Source: Conchocele bisecta (lineage: Eukaryota; Mollusca; Bivalvia; Lucinida; Thyasiridae). From it: a DNA stretch of 64,000 nucleotides. The position numbers and the translations under genes are program-made. This document shows positions 11,559 to 22,989 of the stretch, piece by piece. Position 1 is the first letter of the stretch. Every line of letters begins with the position of its first letter. Where the stretch lies: positions 72,331,912 to 72,395,911 of the forward strand of contig CM055265.1 in the NCBI GenBank assembly GCA_029237695.1, written 5' to 3'. The notes beneath the pieces are model-generated. The model was not told where the DNA came from. It did no database searches and worked only from the letters and a program-made list of their open reading frames with translations.

Positions 11559-12000
11559 GAAACATGTATATTTTCTGTGTCATATCCTTAATATTACAAA
11601 ACCATTACTATCGTATTTCGCTAAACAAATAGCTGTTAACTTGCGCCAGAGTTCTCACGCTACTAGTCTTTTTTATTACTTGCTATATTTAGGTGATTCG
11701 TTTTGTATTAACAAGGTAGGAACTACTACTTTTAATCAAAACATATGCACATTTTGTGTTGTGTACCCCATCTTGTATACCATTCTTTCCGCAAGCTGCA
11801 TGCGGCTACTTTCCAGTAAGTCAGTCAGACTGACAGTCGATCGGTCGGTCGATCGGTCAGTCGGTCTTTCGGTCAGACTGGAAGACTGAACTCTGGCGTA
11901 AGTTAACAGCGACTGGCTATTTGTTTAGCGAAAACCGCTAAAATACAATATTAATGGTATTGTAATATTAAGGATATGACACAGAAAATATACATGTTTC
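11559..12000. mobile_element. TIR element with about 110-bp arms and CGGT-rich centre
   Basis: Arms start GAAACATGTATATTTTC and include TTAATATTACAA, AACAAATAG and GAGTTCTCACGCTACTAG-like sequence. The centre has a CGGT/CAGT microsatellite (11815-11885). Confidence 0.75.
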
Positions 12001-12254
12001 GGTCAGTCGGTCAGTCCGGCAGGTCGGTCTGGCCGGTCGCTCGGAACTGCATAAATTATAGTTTCGCGCGTAATTTAAAGTAGAAAACTGTTGCCGAGCA
12101 ACGGAAAGAACTAACCTTTAGTTAGCAGCAGATTATGTTTTAACGATGCCGTATGAGTCAAAGATGTTGATTTAATGTGTTATTATCAAACATGTAATTA
12201 TTCAACTGCCCTATACCCTCTTTAAATCCTAAAATTAAATTCATAACCAATGTC

Positions 12255-12612
12255 ACTAGTGGAGAACGGTTCATAGTTCGGTGTTTTATGGGTTATTTCG
12301 GTATCATGATGGTTTGGGTGCATTGTTAGCAACATAAAATTTACGTCACCTCCCGCGAATTAAGTATTACGTATAAGTACGGTATTTTTACAGTATAAAA
12401 GGGGCCCGAAATTTCTGAACGGCGAATGTGTAGATAATTGGCAATTTATGTCGTGTGTAACGTTTGAGCATTAGTAGTTGCACAAAACTACGTAAATTAC
12501 CCAAAAACAACGAAATCCACCAAAAGCTACCCAGTTCCACCAAAATTCATATATGACACCAAATTAATGACCATATGTTCAAACACCTGTGGGCAGTATT
12601 ATAACGTCGTTG
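12255..12612. repeat. Dispersed repeat, uninterrupted copy
   Basis: Same sequence as 13957-15705 without the two insertions found there: GGTTATTTCGGTATC, CCTCCCGCGAATTA, GTTTGAGCATTAGTAG, then ACCAAAATTCATATATGACA. It shows the empty sites for both insertions. Confidence 0.78.
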
Positions 12613-12620
12613 TAGTTATT

Positions 12621-12969
12621 CAAGGTGTATGATCACGTGGTACTAACAACAACAACAAGTACCGATTCAAAGTACGTATTCTGTTATAGTGTCCTTATTA
12701 CGTAACGGATTTTAATGAAATATGGCGCATCAAACGCGTCTTGTTGCTAAGCTGCATTTGGTGGTCTCCGACACGGAAATCGATTCTTCGCAAAAACGAC
12801 ATAAGTCTGTGCCAAACTTCATAGACCACCAAATGCAGCTCACGAAGACGCGTTTGCTGCGCCATATTTCATCAAAATCCGTTGCATATTAAAGAAAATA
12901 TCAAATAATACTTACTTTGGAGTGGGCGACGTTGTTGTTGTTGTTGTAACGACGTGATCTTACACCTTG
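12621..12969. mobile_element. CAAGGTGTATGATCACG-family element, full length
   Basis: Ends CAAGGTGTATGATCACGTGG / CGTGATCTTACACCTTG; flanked by TTATT on both sides. Inner palindrome GCGCATCAAACGCGTC / GACGCGTTTGCTGCGC. Confidence 0.78.
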
Positions 12970-13092
12970 TTATTTGGTCACACTTTCTTTTCGCCAGTCG
13001 AAGTGTCTAAAGTGCGCGTGCACCTTGTATGCTCTAATCAGGTCATCACGTCCTCACGTCAATGACGAGAAATGACGAGACATACTGTTACT

Positions 13093-13325
13093 CATATGTG
13101 GCTGGGACTGAAGAAATGGGGCGTAGGTGTCTTGCGACCAGTGTAGATCCAGATCAGCCTGTGCTTCCGCACAGTCTGATCAGGATCTGAACTGTTCGCT
13201 ATTTCACCAATGAAACACCCGTCGTGCTTCTAACAAGCAGTATAGATCGTTATCAGGCTACACTAGTGTGTTATTTGATCAGGAGCTATGCTGATCACAA
13301 ATCTCAATTTCTCCAGTCACATCCA
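13093..13325 (+). mobile_element. GGCTGTGACTGGAG-family MITE
   Basis: Starts TATGTGGCTGGGACTG and ends CTCCAGTCACATCC; inner CAGTGTAGATCCAGATCAG and CAATGAAACACCCG motifs. Confidence 0.76.
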
Positions 13326-13523
13326 ACTAATTTATGTTTAGAATATTTCTACTTGCCCATCAGCCGATGCATGTGTGTCGGTTTACGGAATGGGCCAAGG
13401 GTTCCCGACTGGCTGTTCGGCTGATGTTATGCGGTATGATACGGACCCTGAGAAAATACACCTTGTGAAATATTTAGGATTCATCTAGAGATAAATGGGC
13501 CAGGCATGTAATTATTATTGTTA

Positions 13524-13865
13524 AAGGTACATGCCCACTCCGTATGCACATGTTCTTTATATCAGAGACATTTTCTGGCAAAATAAACATCCATTCACCA
13601 TTATCCCACGTATTGATCGGCATTATTATACATTTTATATCAGACGTAAATTTCCACACTGATATCCGGGGCGATAACCGTGTTTCCTTAAAATGTTAAC
13701 GGAAATTACTATTCGTGTGCAATGATCGTACTTTAAAATCTGTTAATCGTGTTATTACAAAAAATCTTTAAAAAATAGCATGCCTCATTTGCATATGCAT
13801 ATGAAAATAACTATCACTATCAGTAAAATAAATATTACTAATATTATTAATATTATATAAATATG
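13524..13865 (-). mobile_element. GTACATGCCCAC-family MITE, 3' part missing
   Basis: TTAA then AGGTACATGCCCACTC at 13528; inner landmarks TTTTCTGGCAAAATAAAC and TGCATATGAAAATA. The other end fades into AT-rich sequence. Confidence 0.72.
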
Positions 13866-14023
13866 AAACATGCATTTATCACACTGTTGACTTCAATATG
13901 AATTCTCGATTTTTGTTTTTCGTGTCGGCTAGAACTCGTTTGATAATATTATCACAGGTTCTTGAAGAACGGTTCATATTTCGGTGTTGTATGGGTTATT
14001 TCGGTATCTCAGGTGGTTTGCAT

Positions 14024-15189
14024 CACAGGTGGAAGACTCGGACCTATGACACCAAAAAAATGCCTATTAAAAAAAATCCCATTACCCCACCCACTTGGTC
14101 TCGTACAGTACATAACGTTAATTCAAGGTGAGCATAAATAGCGCTATTATAGAAAGAGCCCTCTTTTTTCCGGCTCGCACAAACACAATAAACATCGATT
14201 AAATGTATAAAATATGTCTCTGGCAATCGATAAAGGTATTAGGTGTGTGAATATACTCACTTCAAATCGCTGTTTCAAGTATTTATTGAGTTATTCGCGT
14301 TTTGATTACCCCATCCAAAGCGAAAGTTGCGTGTACGAAAGAATCTCACACAGAATCGGAGGCCGTCCGGCTGGATTATCGGTCATATTTGGCCGATAGC
14401 TGATCGCCAGCTCAAACTAAAGTCGTGCACCATGATCATATACATTAGAGACTCCAACCATACAAAGTTCGTCCAATTGTGATCGTTCGCCGATCTAAAA
14501 AACACTTTTTTCTAATTTTATTGACTTTCTTTCATGATTCGCGTACTATCAGATTATGTCTTCCGGAAACCCTGAAAAGGGAAAGTCCTCGCGTCTATTT
14601 TTAGGTTTAACCAATCAGAGATGTTCTTACATAGACGCTTCGGTGGTTGTATTATGGAAGATAGTGCATTGACCCAGTTCCAGATAATGAACGAAATTAT
14701 AGAAAAAAGTGTTTTTTAGATCGGCGAACGATCACAATTGGACGAACTTTGTATGGTTGGAGTCTCTAATGTATATGATCATGGTGCACGACTTTAGTTT
14801 GAGCTGGCGATCAGCTATCGGCCAAATATGACCGATAATCCAGCCGGACGGCCTCCGATTCTGTGTGAGATTCTTTCGTACACGCAACTTTCGCTTTGGG
14901 TGGGGTAATCAAAACGCGAATAACTCAATAAATACTTGAAACAGCGATTTGAAGTGATATATTCACACACCTAATACCTTTATCGATTGCCAGAGACATA
15001 TTTCATACATTTAATCGATGTTTATTGTGTTTGTGCGAGCCGGAAAAAAGAGGGCTCTTTCTATAATAGCGCTATTTATGCTCACCTTGAATTAACGTTA
15101 TGTACTGTACGAGACCAAGTGGGTGGGGTAATGGGATTTTTTTTAATAGGCATTTTTTTGGTGTCATAGGTCCGAGTCTTCCACCTGTG
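14024..15189. mobile_element. Large fold-back hAT-like element, CACAGGT family copy 2
   Basis: 1,166 bp with two arms of about 497 bp that are almost identical when inverted (14024-14520 and 14693-15189) around a unique centre of about 170 bp. Termini CACAGGTGGAAGACTCGG. Exact 8-bp duplication GTTTGCAT at 14016-14023 and 15190-15197. No transposase is present. The 60-codon frames in each arm are the same sequence read twice. Confidence 0.92.
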
Positions 15190-15336
15190 GTTTGCATTGT
15201 TACCAATATACAACTTACGTCATCTCCCGCGAATTACACATACAAGTACACAGTAATTTACACGGGTATTTTTCGGAACTGTGAATGTGTAGATAGATGG
15301 CGAGTTCTTTCGTGCGTAATGTTTGAGCATTAGTAG

Positions 15337-15573
15337 CACAGGTTGAAGTAAAGGACCGACGTCTATAAATACATTAAATATACATAAAAGCATTAATAAG
15401 TGAAACAAAATAATCTAAAAAAAAATATTTGTTTACTCCCTCATATAAGCAGCTCTTCTGTGTATATGAGGGAGTAGAAACATATTTTGTTTAGCTTACT
15501 TTTTTTTCAATTATTAATGCTTTTAGGTATATTTAATGTATGTATAGACCTCGGTGCGTTACTTCTACCTGTG
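15337..15573. mobile_element. hAT-like MITE with CACAGGTTGAAGTAA ends
   Basis: Palindromic, 237 bp, AT-rich, with CTCCCTCATATAAGCAG at the centre. Exact 8-bp duplication ATTAGTAG at 15329-15336 and 15574-15581. A lone end of the same type lies at 41819-41855. Confidence 0.87.
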
Positions 15574-15754
15574 ATTAGTAGTTGCACGAAACTATGTAAA
15601 GTACACAAAATCAACGAAATCGCCCCAAATCTACCCGAATCCACCAAAATACCCATATGACACCAAAATAATGACGATCTGTTCAAGCAACTGTGAATAT
15701 TATATCAGCCGATGCACAAATCTCTACCTATTTTTCGGCAATTGTTCTCATTTC

Positions 15755-15848
15755 TCACCCTAAGTGTATGTTGTTACCACTCGGTTGAACCGTCTCGACG
15801 AGACCGTTCAACTGCCTGGTAACAACATACACTTTGGGTGTGTGGTGA
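15755..15848. repeat. Hairpin MITE with GAACCGTCTCG centre, copy 1
   Basis: Arms TGTATGTTGTTACCACT.GGTTGAACCGTCTCG and inverse. Seven members of this family occur in the window. Confidence 0.78.
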
Positions 15849-15995
15849 GTGGGGTCCCCGACCTTCGCCGGAACAATCTTACCAACTTATCAATCTTACA
15901 AACACCCCTGTTCTGGTCGCCTTTCAGCAAGAGGTGCCTATAATTGAGGACAGTGAGTGATTATAGCGCGCGGAAGGTGACAAATGGTGTTTATC

Positions 15996-16124
15996 CATGA
16001 CTGCTGGTCGTTTCCTGATTACTCCAGCCAGTACCCAAGCACTTCGGAACAGTTTTAAAGAACAAGTTCCGAAGTGTTTGAGAGAAACTGATTGGGCAGA
16101 TCAGTAAACGACCAGCAGTCACGG
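15996..16124. repeat. Palindromic repeat (GACTGCTGGTCGTTT arms)
   Basis: Second copy at 22682-22838; both contain CGGAACAGTTTTAAAGAA and a Phe-like inverted arm TTCCGAA.TGTTTGAG. Confidence 0.72.
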
Positions 16125-16184
16125 ATTGTAAACAATCTGCTGCGTTCCGTGCGCTTTATTTCATCTAAATCCGTGGTCTCCGTA

Positions 16185-16465
16185 ATACGGAGCCCTGCAG
16201 ATGACGTAGAATTCTTTTTTTTATTAATTCGTTCCCACGAAATAACAATTCGTTCCCTCAATTTAACAATTCGTTCCCACGAATTAACAATTCATTCATT
16301 TAATTTAACTATTCGTTCCCACGAAATAACAACGTATCAACTTTTGTTGTATCGTTTGAACGAATTGCTACTTCGAGGTAACGAATTGTTAAATTGAGGG
16401 AACGAATTGTTATTTCGTGTGAACGAATTAATAAAACAAATGCATGTCCCCTGCGGAGCTCCGTA
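16185..16465. mobile_element. TTCGTTCCC-family TIR element, copy 2
   Basis: Ends ACGGAGCCCTGCAG / CCCCTGCGGAGCTCCGT with fewer 22-bp units than at 8845-9275. Confidence 0.8.
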
Positions 16466-16484
16466 ATGCAGCAAGTTATAATAA

Positions 16485-16924
16485 ATAGAGAATAGTAGGT
16501 TAGTGCCGTGAATGGGAAAAAATATCCGGCAAGGCTCAAGAATTTCTTTATTTCTCATCAGAAGTATATGTTGTGACCACTCATTTGAACCGTCTCGCCG
16601 AGACGGTTCAAATGAGTGGTCACAACATATACTTTGGTTCAGAAATAAGGAAAATAGATAGAGAATAGTAGGTTAGTGTCGTGAATGGGACAAAAATATC
16701 TGGCAAGGCTCAGGAAACGGGATGGGCGAGGCTCTGCCGAGCACATCCCGTTTCCGTGCCGCGCCAGATATTTTTTCGCATTCACGGCACTAACCTACTA
16801 TTCTATTTATCCCGTCAACACCTACAAATGGCTGTAAAATGCAAACATAGTATTGACTGGATATCAAAAATGTTTCACGGCACCGTATTTCACGGCACAT
16901 ATACGCACTGTGTTGACGGGATAA
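16485..16924. mobile_element. Composite MITE: GAACCGTCTCG hairpin nested in TTATCCCG-type element
   Basis: The inner hairpin (about 16550-16650) interrupts the ACTAACCTACTATTC arm. The whole 440-bp arrangement is repeated in inverted orientation at 20631-21067. Confidence 0.8.
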
Positions 16925-17210
16925 AAATAATATCCGAGTCAATGACCGTTTTCGCTGGTCACATGCCCAAAACGCGCACCTCATCCGGGTTGATTCCCCT
17001 CTGTGTCACAGTTACGAAGCTATTGTCTTAGAAACAATGGCAATGTTAATGACGTAGTGTACATACTAAATCATCACTCAGGTAGAATCCTTTGTGTATC
17101 CAAAGAATGTAATTGCAGGGGTCCTTGGAAGAAGGGGGTAAACATTGTATAAACACGTGTGTGTGTTGTGAATTCTGATAACAAAAATAAGGGACTTCGT
17201 GTCAACTTTC

Positions 17211-17462
17211 TACGGTGGCACAGAGGGGACATGGAAATATTATTTTTCTTTCGCGTGCGCACGCGATAGCTTTTGCGTGCGCAAGCGATAGGGTTTTGCG
17301 TGCGCACGCGATATGTTTTCCGTGCGCACGCGATAGCTATTGCGTGCTCTATTGCACGCGATAGATTTCATTGGCTAAAATAGCGATAGCTTTCATTGGC
17401 AAAACCTATTGCGTGCGCACGCGAAAGTAAAACATATTTCCATGTCCCCTCTGTGCCACCGT
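17211..17462. mobile_element. GGCACAGAGGGG-family MITE with 8-bp duplication
   Basis: Ends ACGGTGGCACAGAGGGG / CCCCTCTGTGCCACCGT; exact duplication AACTTTCT at 17203-17210 and 17463-17470, as hAT elements make. Inner GCGTGCGCACGCGATAG repeats in both orientations. Confidence 0.87.
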
Positions 17463-17759
17463 AACTTTCTAATAAACGTGTTATGATTGAAAACATTTTA
17501 ACAACTTGTGGACATTTTCATTAAATAATAAATCCGACTGTCGGGTGAAGCGGGCATTATAAGGTAGTCGGTACGCGATTGTGGGTCGGTCACCTGAAGT
17601 ATTGCAGCCGCGGGTCATTGACCCAATCTCTGGAGCTCCGCCAACCGCGAGATAACCTTGGTCAGAATGTCACGGCCCATAACCCCAACACTGCGCATGC
17701 GAAAACAGAATACACTTTTAGGTGGATAGGTAGGTATTATTATTTTCTATCAGATATTT

Positions 17760-17870
17760 TTCAATTTCTCAATGGAAGTATTTACTGTGAGCACCATTTG
17801 AACCGTCTCGACGAGACTGTTCAAATGGTGGTCTCAATATATACTTCCGATGAGAAATAAAGAAATTGTT
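17760..17870. repeat. Hairpin MITE with GAACCGTCTCG centre
   Basis: Arms ...CACCATTTGAACCGTCTCG and inverse, inside TTTCTCAAT / GATGAGAAATAAAG flanks. Confidence 0.75.
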
Positions 17871-18046
17871 TTCCATCAATACAATTGTGTGTCCTCTCAG
17901 AATTTAATGGATTAAACAAAGTTAGCTTGAAAAACCAAACAAAACATGTTGTCGCTTATCTGTCGAGTCCGCTGGATTACACTATGGAAAACTACCATGT
18001 GTGTGCGTTAGCTTGTTAATAGGACGGGGAACATATATAATTATAA

Positions 18047-18216
18047 TGTCGTCTGCTAGTTTGTTTTATATTTATAACATATATATGTTTTGGCAGCAGT
18101 TACAAAAGCCGCCTGTTGTAGTGTCCTTCTAAATCGTCCATTGAAGATGATTGTCATGCGTGGTCAAAACATGATGAGTTTTGAAAATAAAATAAAAATA
18201 AAATAGCAGACGACAC
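18047..18216. repeat. Repeat with GTCGTCTGCT inverted ends
   Basis: Ends GTCGTCTGCTAG / TAGCAGACGAC and AT-rich inside; related ends (TGTCATCTGCTG) at 46083-46240. Confidence 0.6.
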
Positions 18217-18269
18217 CGTGTATTCAGCGTTGTACGAATTACTGCGGTGTCAGCTGTCTAAGTCATATT

Positions 18270-18722
18270 TGTGACTGTGACTGGAGAAACAGGGCTTGTG
18301 ACCAGTGTAGCTCCTGGTGAAAAGCACACTCCTGTAACGATCTAAAGTGATTGTTAGAAGCTTGCCGGGTGTTTCATTGATGGAGTGACGAACAGTGCAG
18401 ATCCTGATCAGACTGTGCGGAAACAGGGGCCCGTTTCACTAAACTTCCTACGACTAAAATGTTCGTAAGTGCAAACCTATGCTAGTCTGTAAATTTCACA
18501 TTAACAATGTTTTCTTGTAAACAATTATTGGATTTACATTTATTGAGCATAGGCTGCATAAGCAGCCTATGCTCAATGAATATAAATCCATCAATTGAAA
18601 TTTACAGACGATCTTAAATTTGCACTTACGAACATTTTAGTCGTAACAAGTTTAGTGAAACGGGCCCCTGATCTGAATATACACTGGCCGCAAAATCTAT
18701 TTCTCCAGTCATAGCCATATTT
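18270..18722. mobile_element. GGCTGTGACTGGAG-family MITE interrupted by another MITE
   Basis: Outer parts 18270-18426 and 18669-18722 belong to one element; the joint lacks about 10 bp compared with intact copies. Confidence 0.78.
18427..18668. mobile_element. GGCCCGTTTCAC-family MITE nested in another MITE
   Basis: Complete ends GGGGCCCGTTTCACTAAAC / GTTTAGTGAAACGGGCCCC. Confidence 0.87.
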
Positions 18723-19104
18723 ATATTCATACAGATGGATCTGAAGCGGACAAGTTATAATGCCCTATAGATTGATCAAAACAGCAATACAACTTCCGTT
18801 GAAAGAATGGCAGTCATTGTAGGCACTAATCAGACTGTACGGACTCGCAGACTGTTTCCGGGCTAACCCCTTGTATCAAACGGAGGCGCTGCTGTGTTTT
18901 TGGTGTCACATGAGAATGTCATATTTCAGCTACAACAGCGATTTCTACTGCACATGCGTGCGCATGCGCAATTAACATATTCGGCATAATAAATACAATA
19001 TGCGGACGATAAATATATTTATTTGCACTCAAGAGTGCATGTAACATCTTCGTGAATGACTAGTTTCTTTTCTGCAGCAACATGATTATGTAGTCGTTGT
19101 CTCT
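18723..19104. other. No gene recognised
   Basis: Nothing recognised beyond AT-rich sequence and a GCATGCGTGCGCATGCGC patch near 18953. Confidence 0.5.
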
Positions 19105-19462
19105 CAGTGCTCCAGATAAGCTGCGTATTTGCTTAAATACCCAATTAAAATTGCCAATAACCCAATTGAAATCAGAAGTAGCGTGTATCAAAAAGCAATA
19201 AAAAATGTGTGGTACCTTTATCATACTGCAGAAAACAATAAACAGACCACACATATAGCATATTGTTATTATTTTCCATGAAGACAATTCTAATGAAATG
19301 CCAAGACAAGTTTTCATTTCGAAGCAATACTTGCTGTGTTTTGATGTGTAAACAGTAGTGTGATTTTATTTTATCCAATTATTAACATGTTGAAATACCC
19401 AATTGCTTGAGAAATGATGGAGTGACAATACTCAATTAATAATTCCTTATCTGGAGCCCTTA
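19105..19462. mobile_element. GCTCCAGATAAG-family MITE
   Basis: Ends TGCTCCAGATAAGC / CTTATCTGGAGC; internal TACCCAATTAAAATTGCC, AAAAAGCAATAAAA and ATTAGAATTGTC-type sequence. Confidence 0.8.
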
Positions 19463-19810
19463 TCTCTGGCTAAGCGTGCTATTCATAGACATACCAGTTC
19501 GTATTACACACGTGACGTGTTGCGCCGACAATCAGCTGTTTTCTGACCTGTTTATTCAGTTCAACAAATTCCACCGTCTCTTATCTAGGTCAGTGTGACG
19601 TCATTAACTACATGTACATTCAGGTTGTATTCCTTTCGGTAGGCCGGTGCAATATCGATCAGACAATGTGAACTGTACTATAAAATGTCCTTGAAGTGAC
19701 AATAATGAAATCATCAAGCAACGCCTACCTAGTTCATTGATCTAGTGTCCGGTAAATGGAATTTTACAGCTGGCAAACAAGTAAAGGAACTATCTAGATT
19801 GTTAGTCATG

Positions 19811-20205
19811 CAGGCCCGTACGCAGAGGGGGTGCGACGGGTGCGCACGCACCTCCCTTAACCCGTTCAACACCACAGGCCTGTATAGTGGTATTTGGCAA
19901 AAAGTGTAGATCCAGATGAGCCGGCTCATGACGAGCCGTCTCATCAAGATCTGCACTTTTTGCAAGTAATTTTCATAATTTTGAGAACAAAAACACGTCA
20001 TGTTCATAAATGGTCTGAAAATCATTTTGTGATGATTGCGATGGGTTGCAAAATTGACATATATCAAAATCCATTCCAGTTATTTAGGGGTGAAATGGTT
20101 AATCTGCCGAGGTCCGTCCGTGAATGTGCAAAAAAAAAAACAATGTTTAGCCCTTCGCGCCGTCGATAACGCACCCCCCTAAATTAATTCCTGCGTACGG
20201 GCCTG
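19811..20205. mobile_element. CAGGCCCGTACGCAG-ended element with nested TTAA MITE
   Basis: Ends CAGGCCCGTACGCAG / CTGCGTACGGGCCTG, flanked by TCATG on both sides. The inner MITE occupies 19861-20098. Confidence 0.8.
19861..20098. mobile_element. TTAA-flanked (piggyBac-like) MITE, nested
   Basis: TTAA at 19857-19860 and 20099-20102; end CCCGTTCAACACC and hairpin GAGCCGGCTCATGACGAGCC. Confidence 0.82.
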
Positions 20206-20236
20206 TCATGCACACATTAAACTATGCGGTTGTTTC

Positions 20237-20460
20237 TCGACAAGTCATGTGATTTTGTACCTAAGAATATGTGCGATTTTTCATGAAAAGTTATTACAGA
20301 AACTGTGATTTTTTTTCTGTAAATGACGTCGAAGGGTGGCGAAAATTTCATAGCAAATGCCACGTTCTATATTCCGCATTTGCTCTGAACATTTCGTCAA
20401 CTTTTGACGTCAATTACGGAATACGGTTTTCATGAGATATCGCACACCTTAGTTACAATT
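20237..20460. mobile_element. ATGTGATTTTGTACC-family MITE
   Basis: Left end CATGTGATTTTGTACC, inner TTTTCATGA, GACGTCA..TACGGAA motifs; right end degraded. Confidence 0.68.
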
Positions 20461-20630
20461 ATATTTATTGTATCCTAATTAAGTAATTAAAGGGGTCAGT
20501 GGAACAATGAGCCCCTTTTTCTCCAGATCCCTTCAATACCTTGTGTAAAAGTACCTTGTGTTGCATCATTTGAATCTTCTCTATATTCAAATGAGTTGAT
20601 GCAGAAAAATCGCCAATAAAAGAAACTATA

Positions 20631-21067
20631 TTATCCCGTCAACACAGTGCGTATGTGCCGTGAAACACGGTGCCGTGAAACATTTTTGATATCCAGTCAA
20701 TACCATTTTTGCATTTTACAGCCATTTGTAGGTGTTGACGGGATAAATAGAATAGTAGGTTAGTGCCGTGAATGGGAAAAAATATCTGGCGCGGCACGGA
20801 AACGGGATGTGCTCGGCAGAGCCTCGCCTATCCCGTTTCCTGAGCCTTGCCAGATATTTGTTTCCCATTCACGACACTAACCTACTATTTTCTATCTATT
20901 TTCCTTATTTCTGAACCAAAGTATATGTTGTGACCACTCATTTGAACCGTCTTGGCGAGACGGTTCAAATGAGTGGTCACAACATATACTTCTGATGAGA
21001 AATAAAGAAATTCTTGAGCCATGCCGGATATTTTTTCCCATTCACGGCACTAACCTACTATTCTCTA
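20631..21067. mobile_element. Inverted copy of the composite MITE at 16485-16924
   Basis: Same order of TTATCCCGTCAACAC palindrome, GGTTAGTGCCGTGAATGGG palindrome and inserted GAACCGTCT hairpin, reverse orientation. Confidence 0.82.
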
Positions 21068-21069
21068 TT

Positions 21070-21394
21070 TATTCAAAACAAGGTTAAGCTTCCGGAGGCC
21101 GGACTAATTTATCTTTTATTTTAAATAAAATAAAATGCGAACTACAGCACAAGTATGCGTGTGGTAGAAAAAGCCCTTTATTCCGTTTTTAGTGATTCTA
21201 CAACTACAGGACATGTATTAGTGGAATCCAGTCCAAAATAGCTTCCAAGATGGCTGCCAAAACAAGAAGGCACAATGCACACAAACCACTAGATATACCG
21301 AAATAACCCATAAAACACCGAAATTGTAACCGTTCTTCAAGAACCTGCGGTGTCAAGTTTCTATATCAAAGTTTACTTTTATCTTTTTACTGAC
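21070..21394. other. No gene recognised
   Basis: Contains ACCGAAATAACCCATAAAAC near 21297, a fragment of the repeat seen at 12255 and 13957. Confidence 0.5.
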
Positions 21395-21744
21395 CTGTAG
21401 CCAATTTCATCAAAATTGCAAAGTATACCTATCTAGCAAAGTATACTTTGAGGGAGTAATCATTTATTATTCCCGAAATACATTACGTCATATAGAACTA
21501 ACGACTGCATATATTTGATGATTAACAGTATGCAGAATTATTATACTGCATTTATTACATTTATTATTTTTTATTATACTGAATGTATTACATTATCACA
21601 GCCATTTTTTGGCTGTGATAATGTAATATAATAAATTCAGTATAATAAAAAATAATAAATTTATCCTTAAATTAAAAATTTCTCCCTCAAAATATCCTTT
21701 GCTAGATAAGTATACTTTGAAATGTTGGTGAAATAGGCTACTGA
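21395..21744. mobile_element. TAGCCTATTTCACC-family MITE
   Basis: Inverted ends GTAGCCAATTTCATC / GTGAAATAGGCTAC, with the hairpin ATTATCACAGCC/GGCTGTGATAAT at the centre. Other copies at 35846 and 52206. Confidence 0.82.
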
Positions 21745-21832
21745 TATGCATATTTTCCGTTACTGTGCTGCAGCATAGGGGCAGCGGTTTGGAAATAGCT
21801 CTATGTTTGCATGTGGGTGTGCAGATTTGCGC

Positions 21833-21954
21833 CACAGGTGGAAGATTCGGACCTATGACACCAACAAAAATGCCTATTAAAAAAAATCCCATTACCCCAC
21901 CCACTTGGTCACGTACAGTACAATCTTCTATATAGTCCGAGTCTTCCACCTGTG
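21833..21954. mobile_element. hAT-like MITE, CACAGGT family copy 3
   Basis: 122 bp; flanks ATTTGCGC and TTTTGCGC (7 of 8 equal). Ends CACAGGTGGAAGATTCGG / CCGAGTCTTCCACCTGTG. Confidence 0.86.
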
Positions 21955-22280
21955 TTTTGCGCGTCGCGTGACCTGGATGTTTCGCATAATTCGAGCAAAA
22001 TATGTCGGTCATCTGGTCGACAAATATCAAATTCAGTTAATGGGTAAACAATTTATTGACAAAACATATAGGCATAAACGCAAATGCTAATTTTGAACGT
22101 TACCTTCAGTGACCGTGACCTTAGGCAATGGACCAGGCACAGGTGATGGGAACAACTAATCTAGTCTGTTCTTACTTGTATAGATATCTATATATATACA
22201 CCGTCAAGTGATTTATTTCCCGTCACCTGTGGGACCAGGGGCATAAAGCATAACGTGCAGATACATACTGTAGCTAAATA

Positions 22281-22625
22281 TTATCAAATTCGGACAAGCG
22301 ATTCATTTTGTTTCCAACAACAAAAACACAAATTCTAAAGTGCACATAATGCGAAGAATAACCAGAATTGTATATTTGTAACGCAGGGCGACTTATCAAA
22401 TTCGGACAAGCGATTATTTTTATTTCCGAAAACAAAAATGCAAATGTTAAAGAGCGCACAAGGCGAAGAATAATCCGAATGTTCTGTCTGTAACACACAC
22501 ATGGCGTCTTATCAAATTCGGACAAGCGATTATTTTTATTTCCGAAAACAAAAACACAAATGTTAAAGCGCGCACAAGGCGAAGAATAACCCAAATGTTC
22601 TGTCTGTAACGCAGAGTGACTTACA
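22281..22625. repeat. Three tandem units of about 112-116 bp
   Basis: Each starts TTATCAAATTCGGACAAGCG and includes AACAAAAA.CACAAAT and GCGAAGAATAA; units at 22281, 22393 and 22509. The open frame across it comes from the repeat. Confidence 0.82.
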
Positions 22626-22681
22626 ACTCGCCTGGCTTTACAGAGAGAAAACATGGGTTTGGCGAAGAACTGTGTAGAACC

Positions 22682-22838
22682 CGTGCCTGCTGGTCGTTTC
22701 CTGATCATTCCAGCCAGTTTGCACAAACACTTCTTTTCGGAACAGTTTTAAAGAAGAACATCACAAATCGACGTGATAAAGTTCCGAAATGTTTGAGAAA
22801 CTGACTGGAAAGATCATGAAACGGCCACCAGTCACGGA
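22682..22838. repeat. Palindromic repeat, copy 2 of the 15996 type
   Basis: GCCTGCTGGTCGTTTCCTGA arm and inverse ACGGCCACCAGTCACGG. Confidence 0.7.
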
Positions 22839-22989
22839 TTCTACTCAATAAAAGTTCCATTCATTCATTCGGCTTATAGTTCAGGGTGGGAATTGGTTCG
22901 AACACCTTCTATACCCGGTACACAAGTTTCTGTCTTCCGTGCGCTGTATTTAAATCGGTGGACTAATACAGGATATGATATCACGTGGT

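Larger units (their letters stand above)
13957..15705. repeat. Dispersed repeat split by two hAT-like insertions
   Basis: Pieces 13957-14023, 15190-15336 and 15574-15705 join to give the sequence seen at 12255-12612. Confidence 0.75.

Noticed and set aside
14044..15169. Identical 60-codon frames on opposite strands
   Set aside because: They are the two arms of the fold-back element, not genes.
22274..22726. 150-codon minus-strand frame with repeated motifs
   Set aside because: Explained by three 112-116-bp tandem units.
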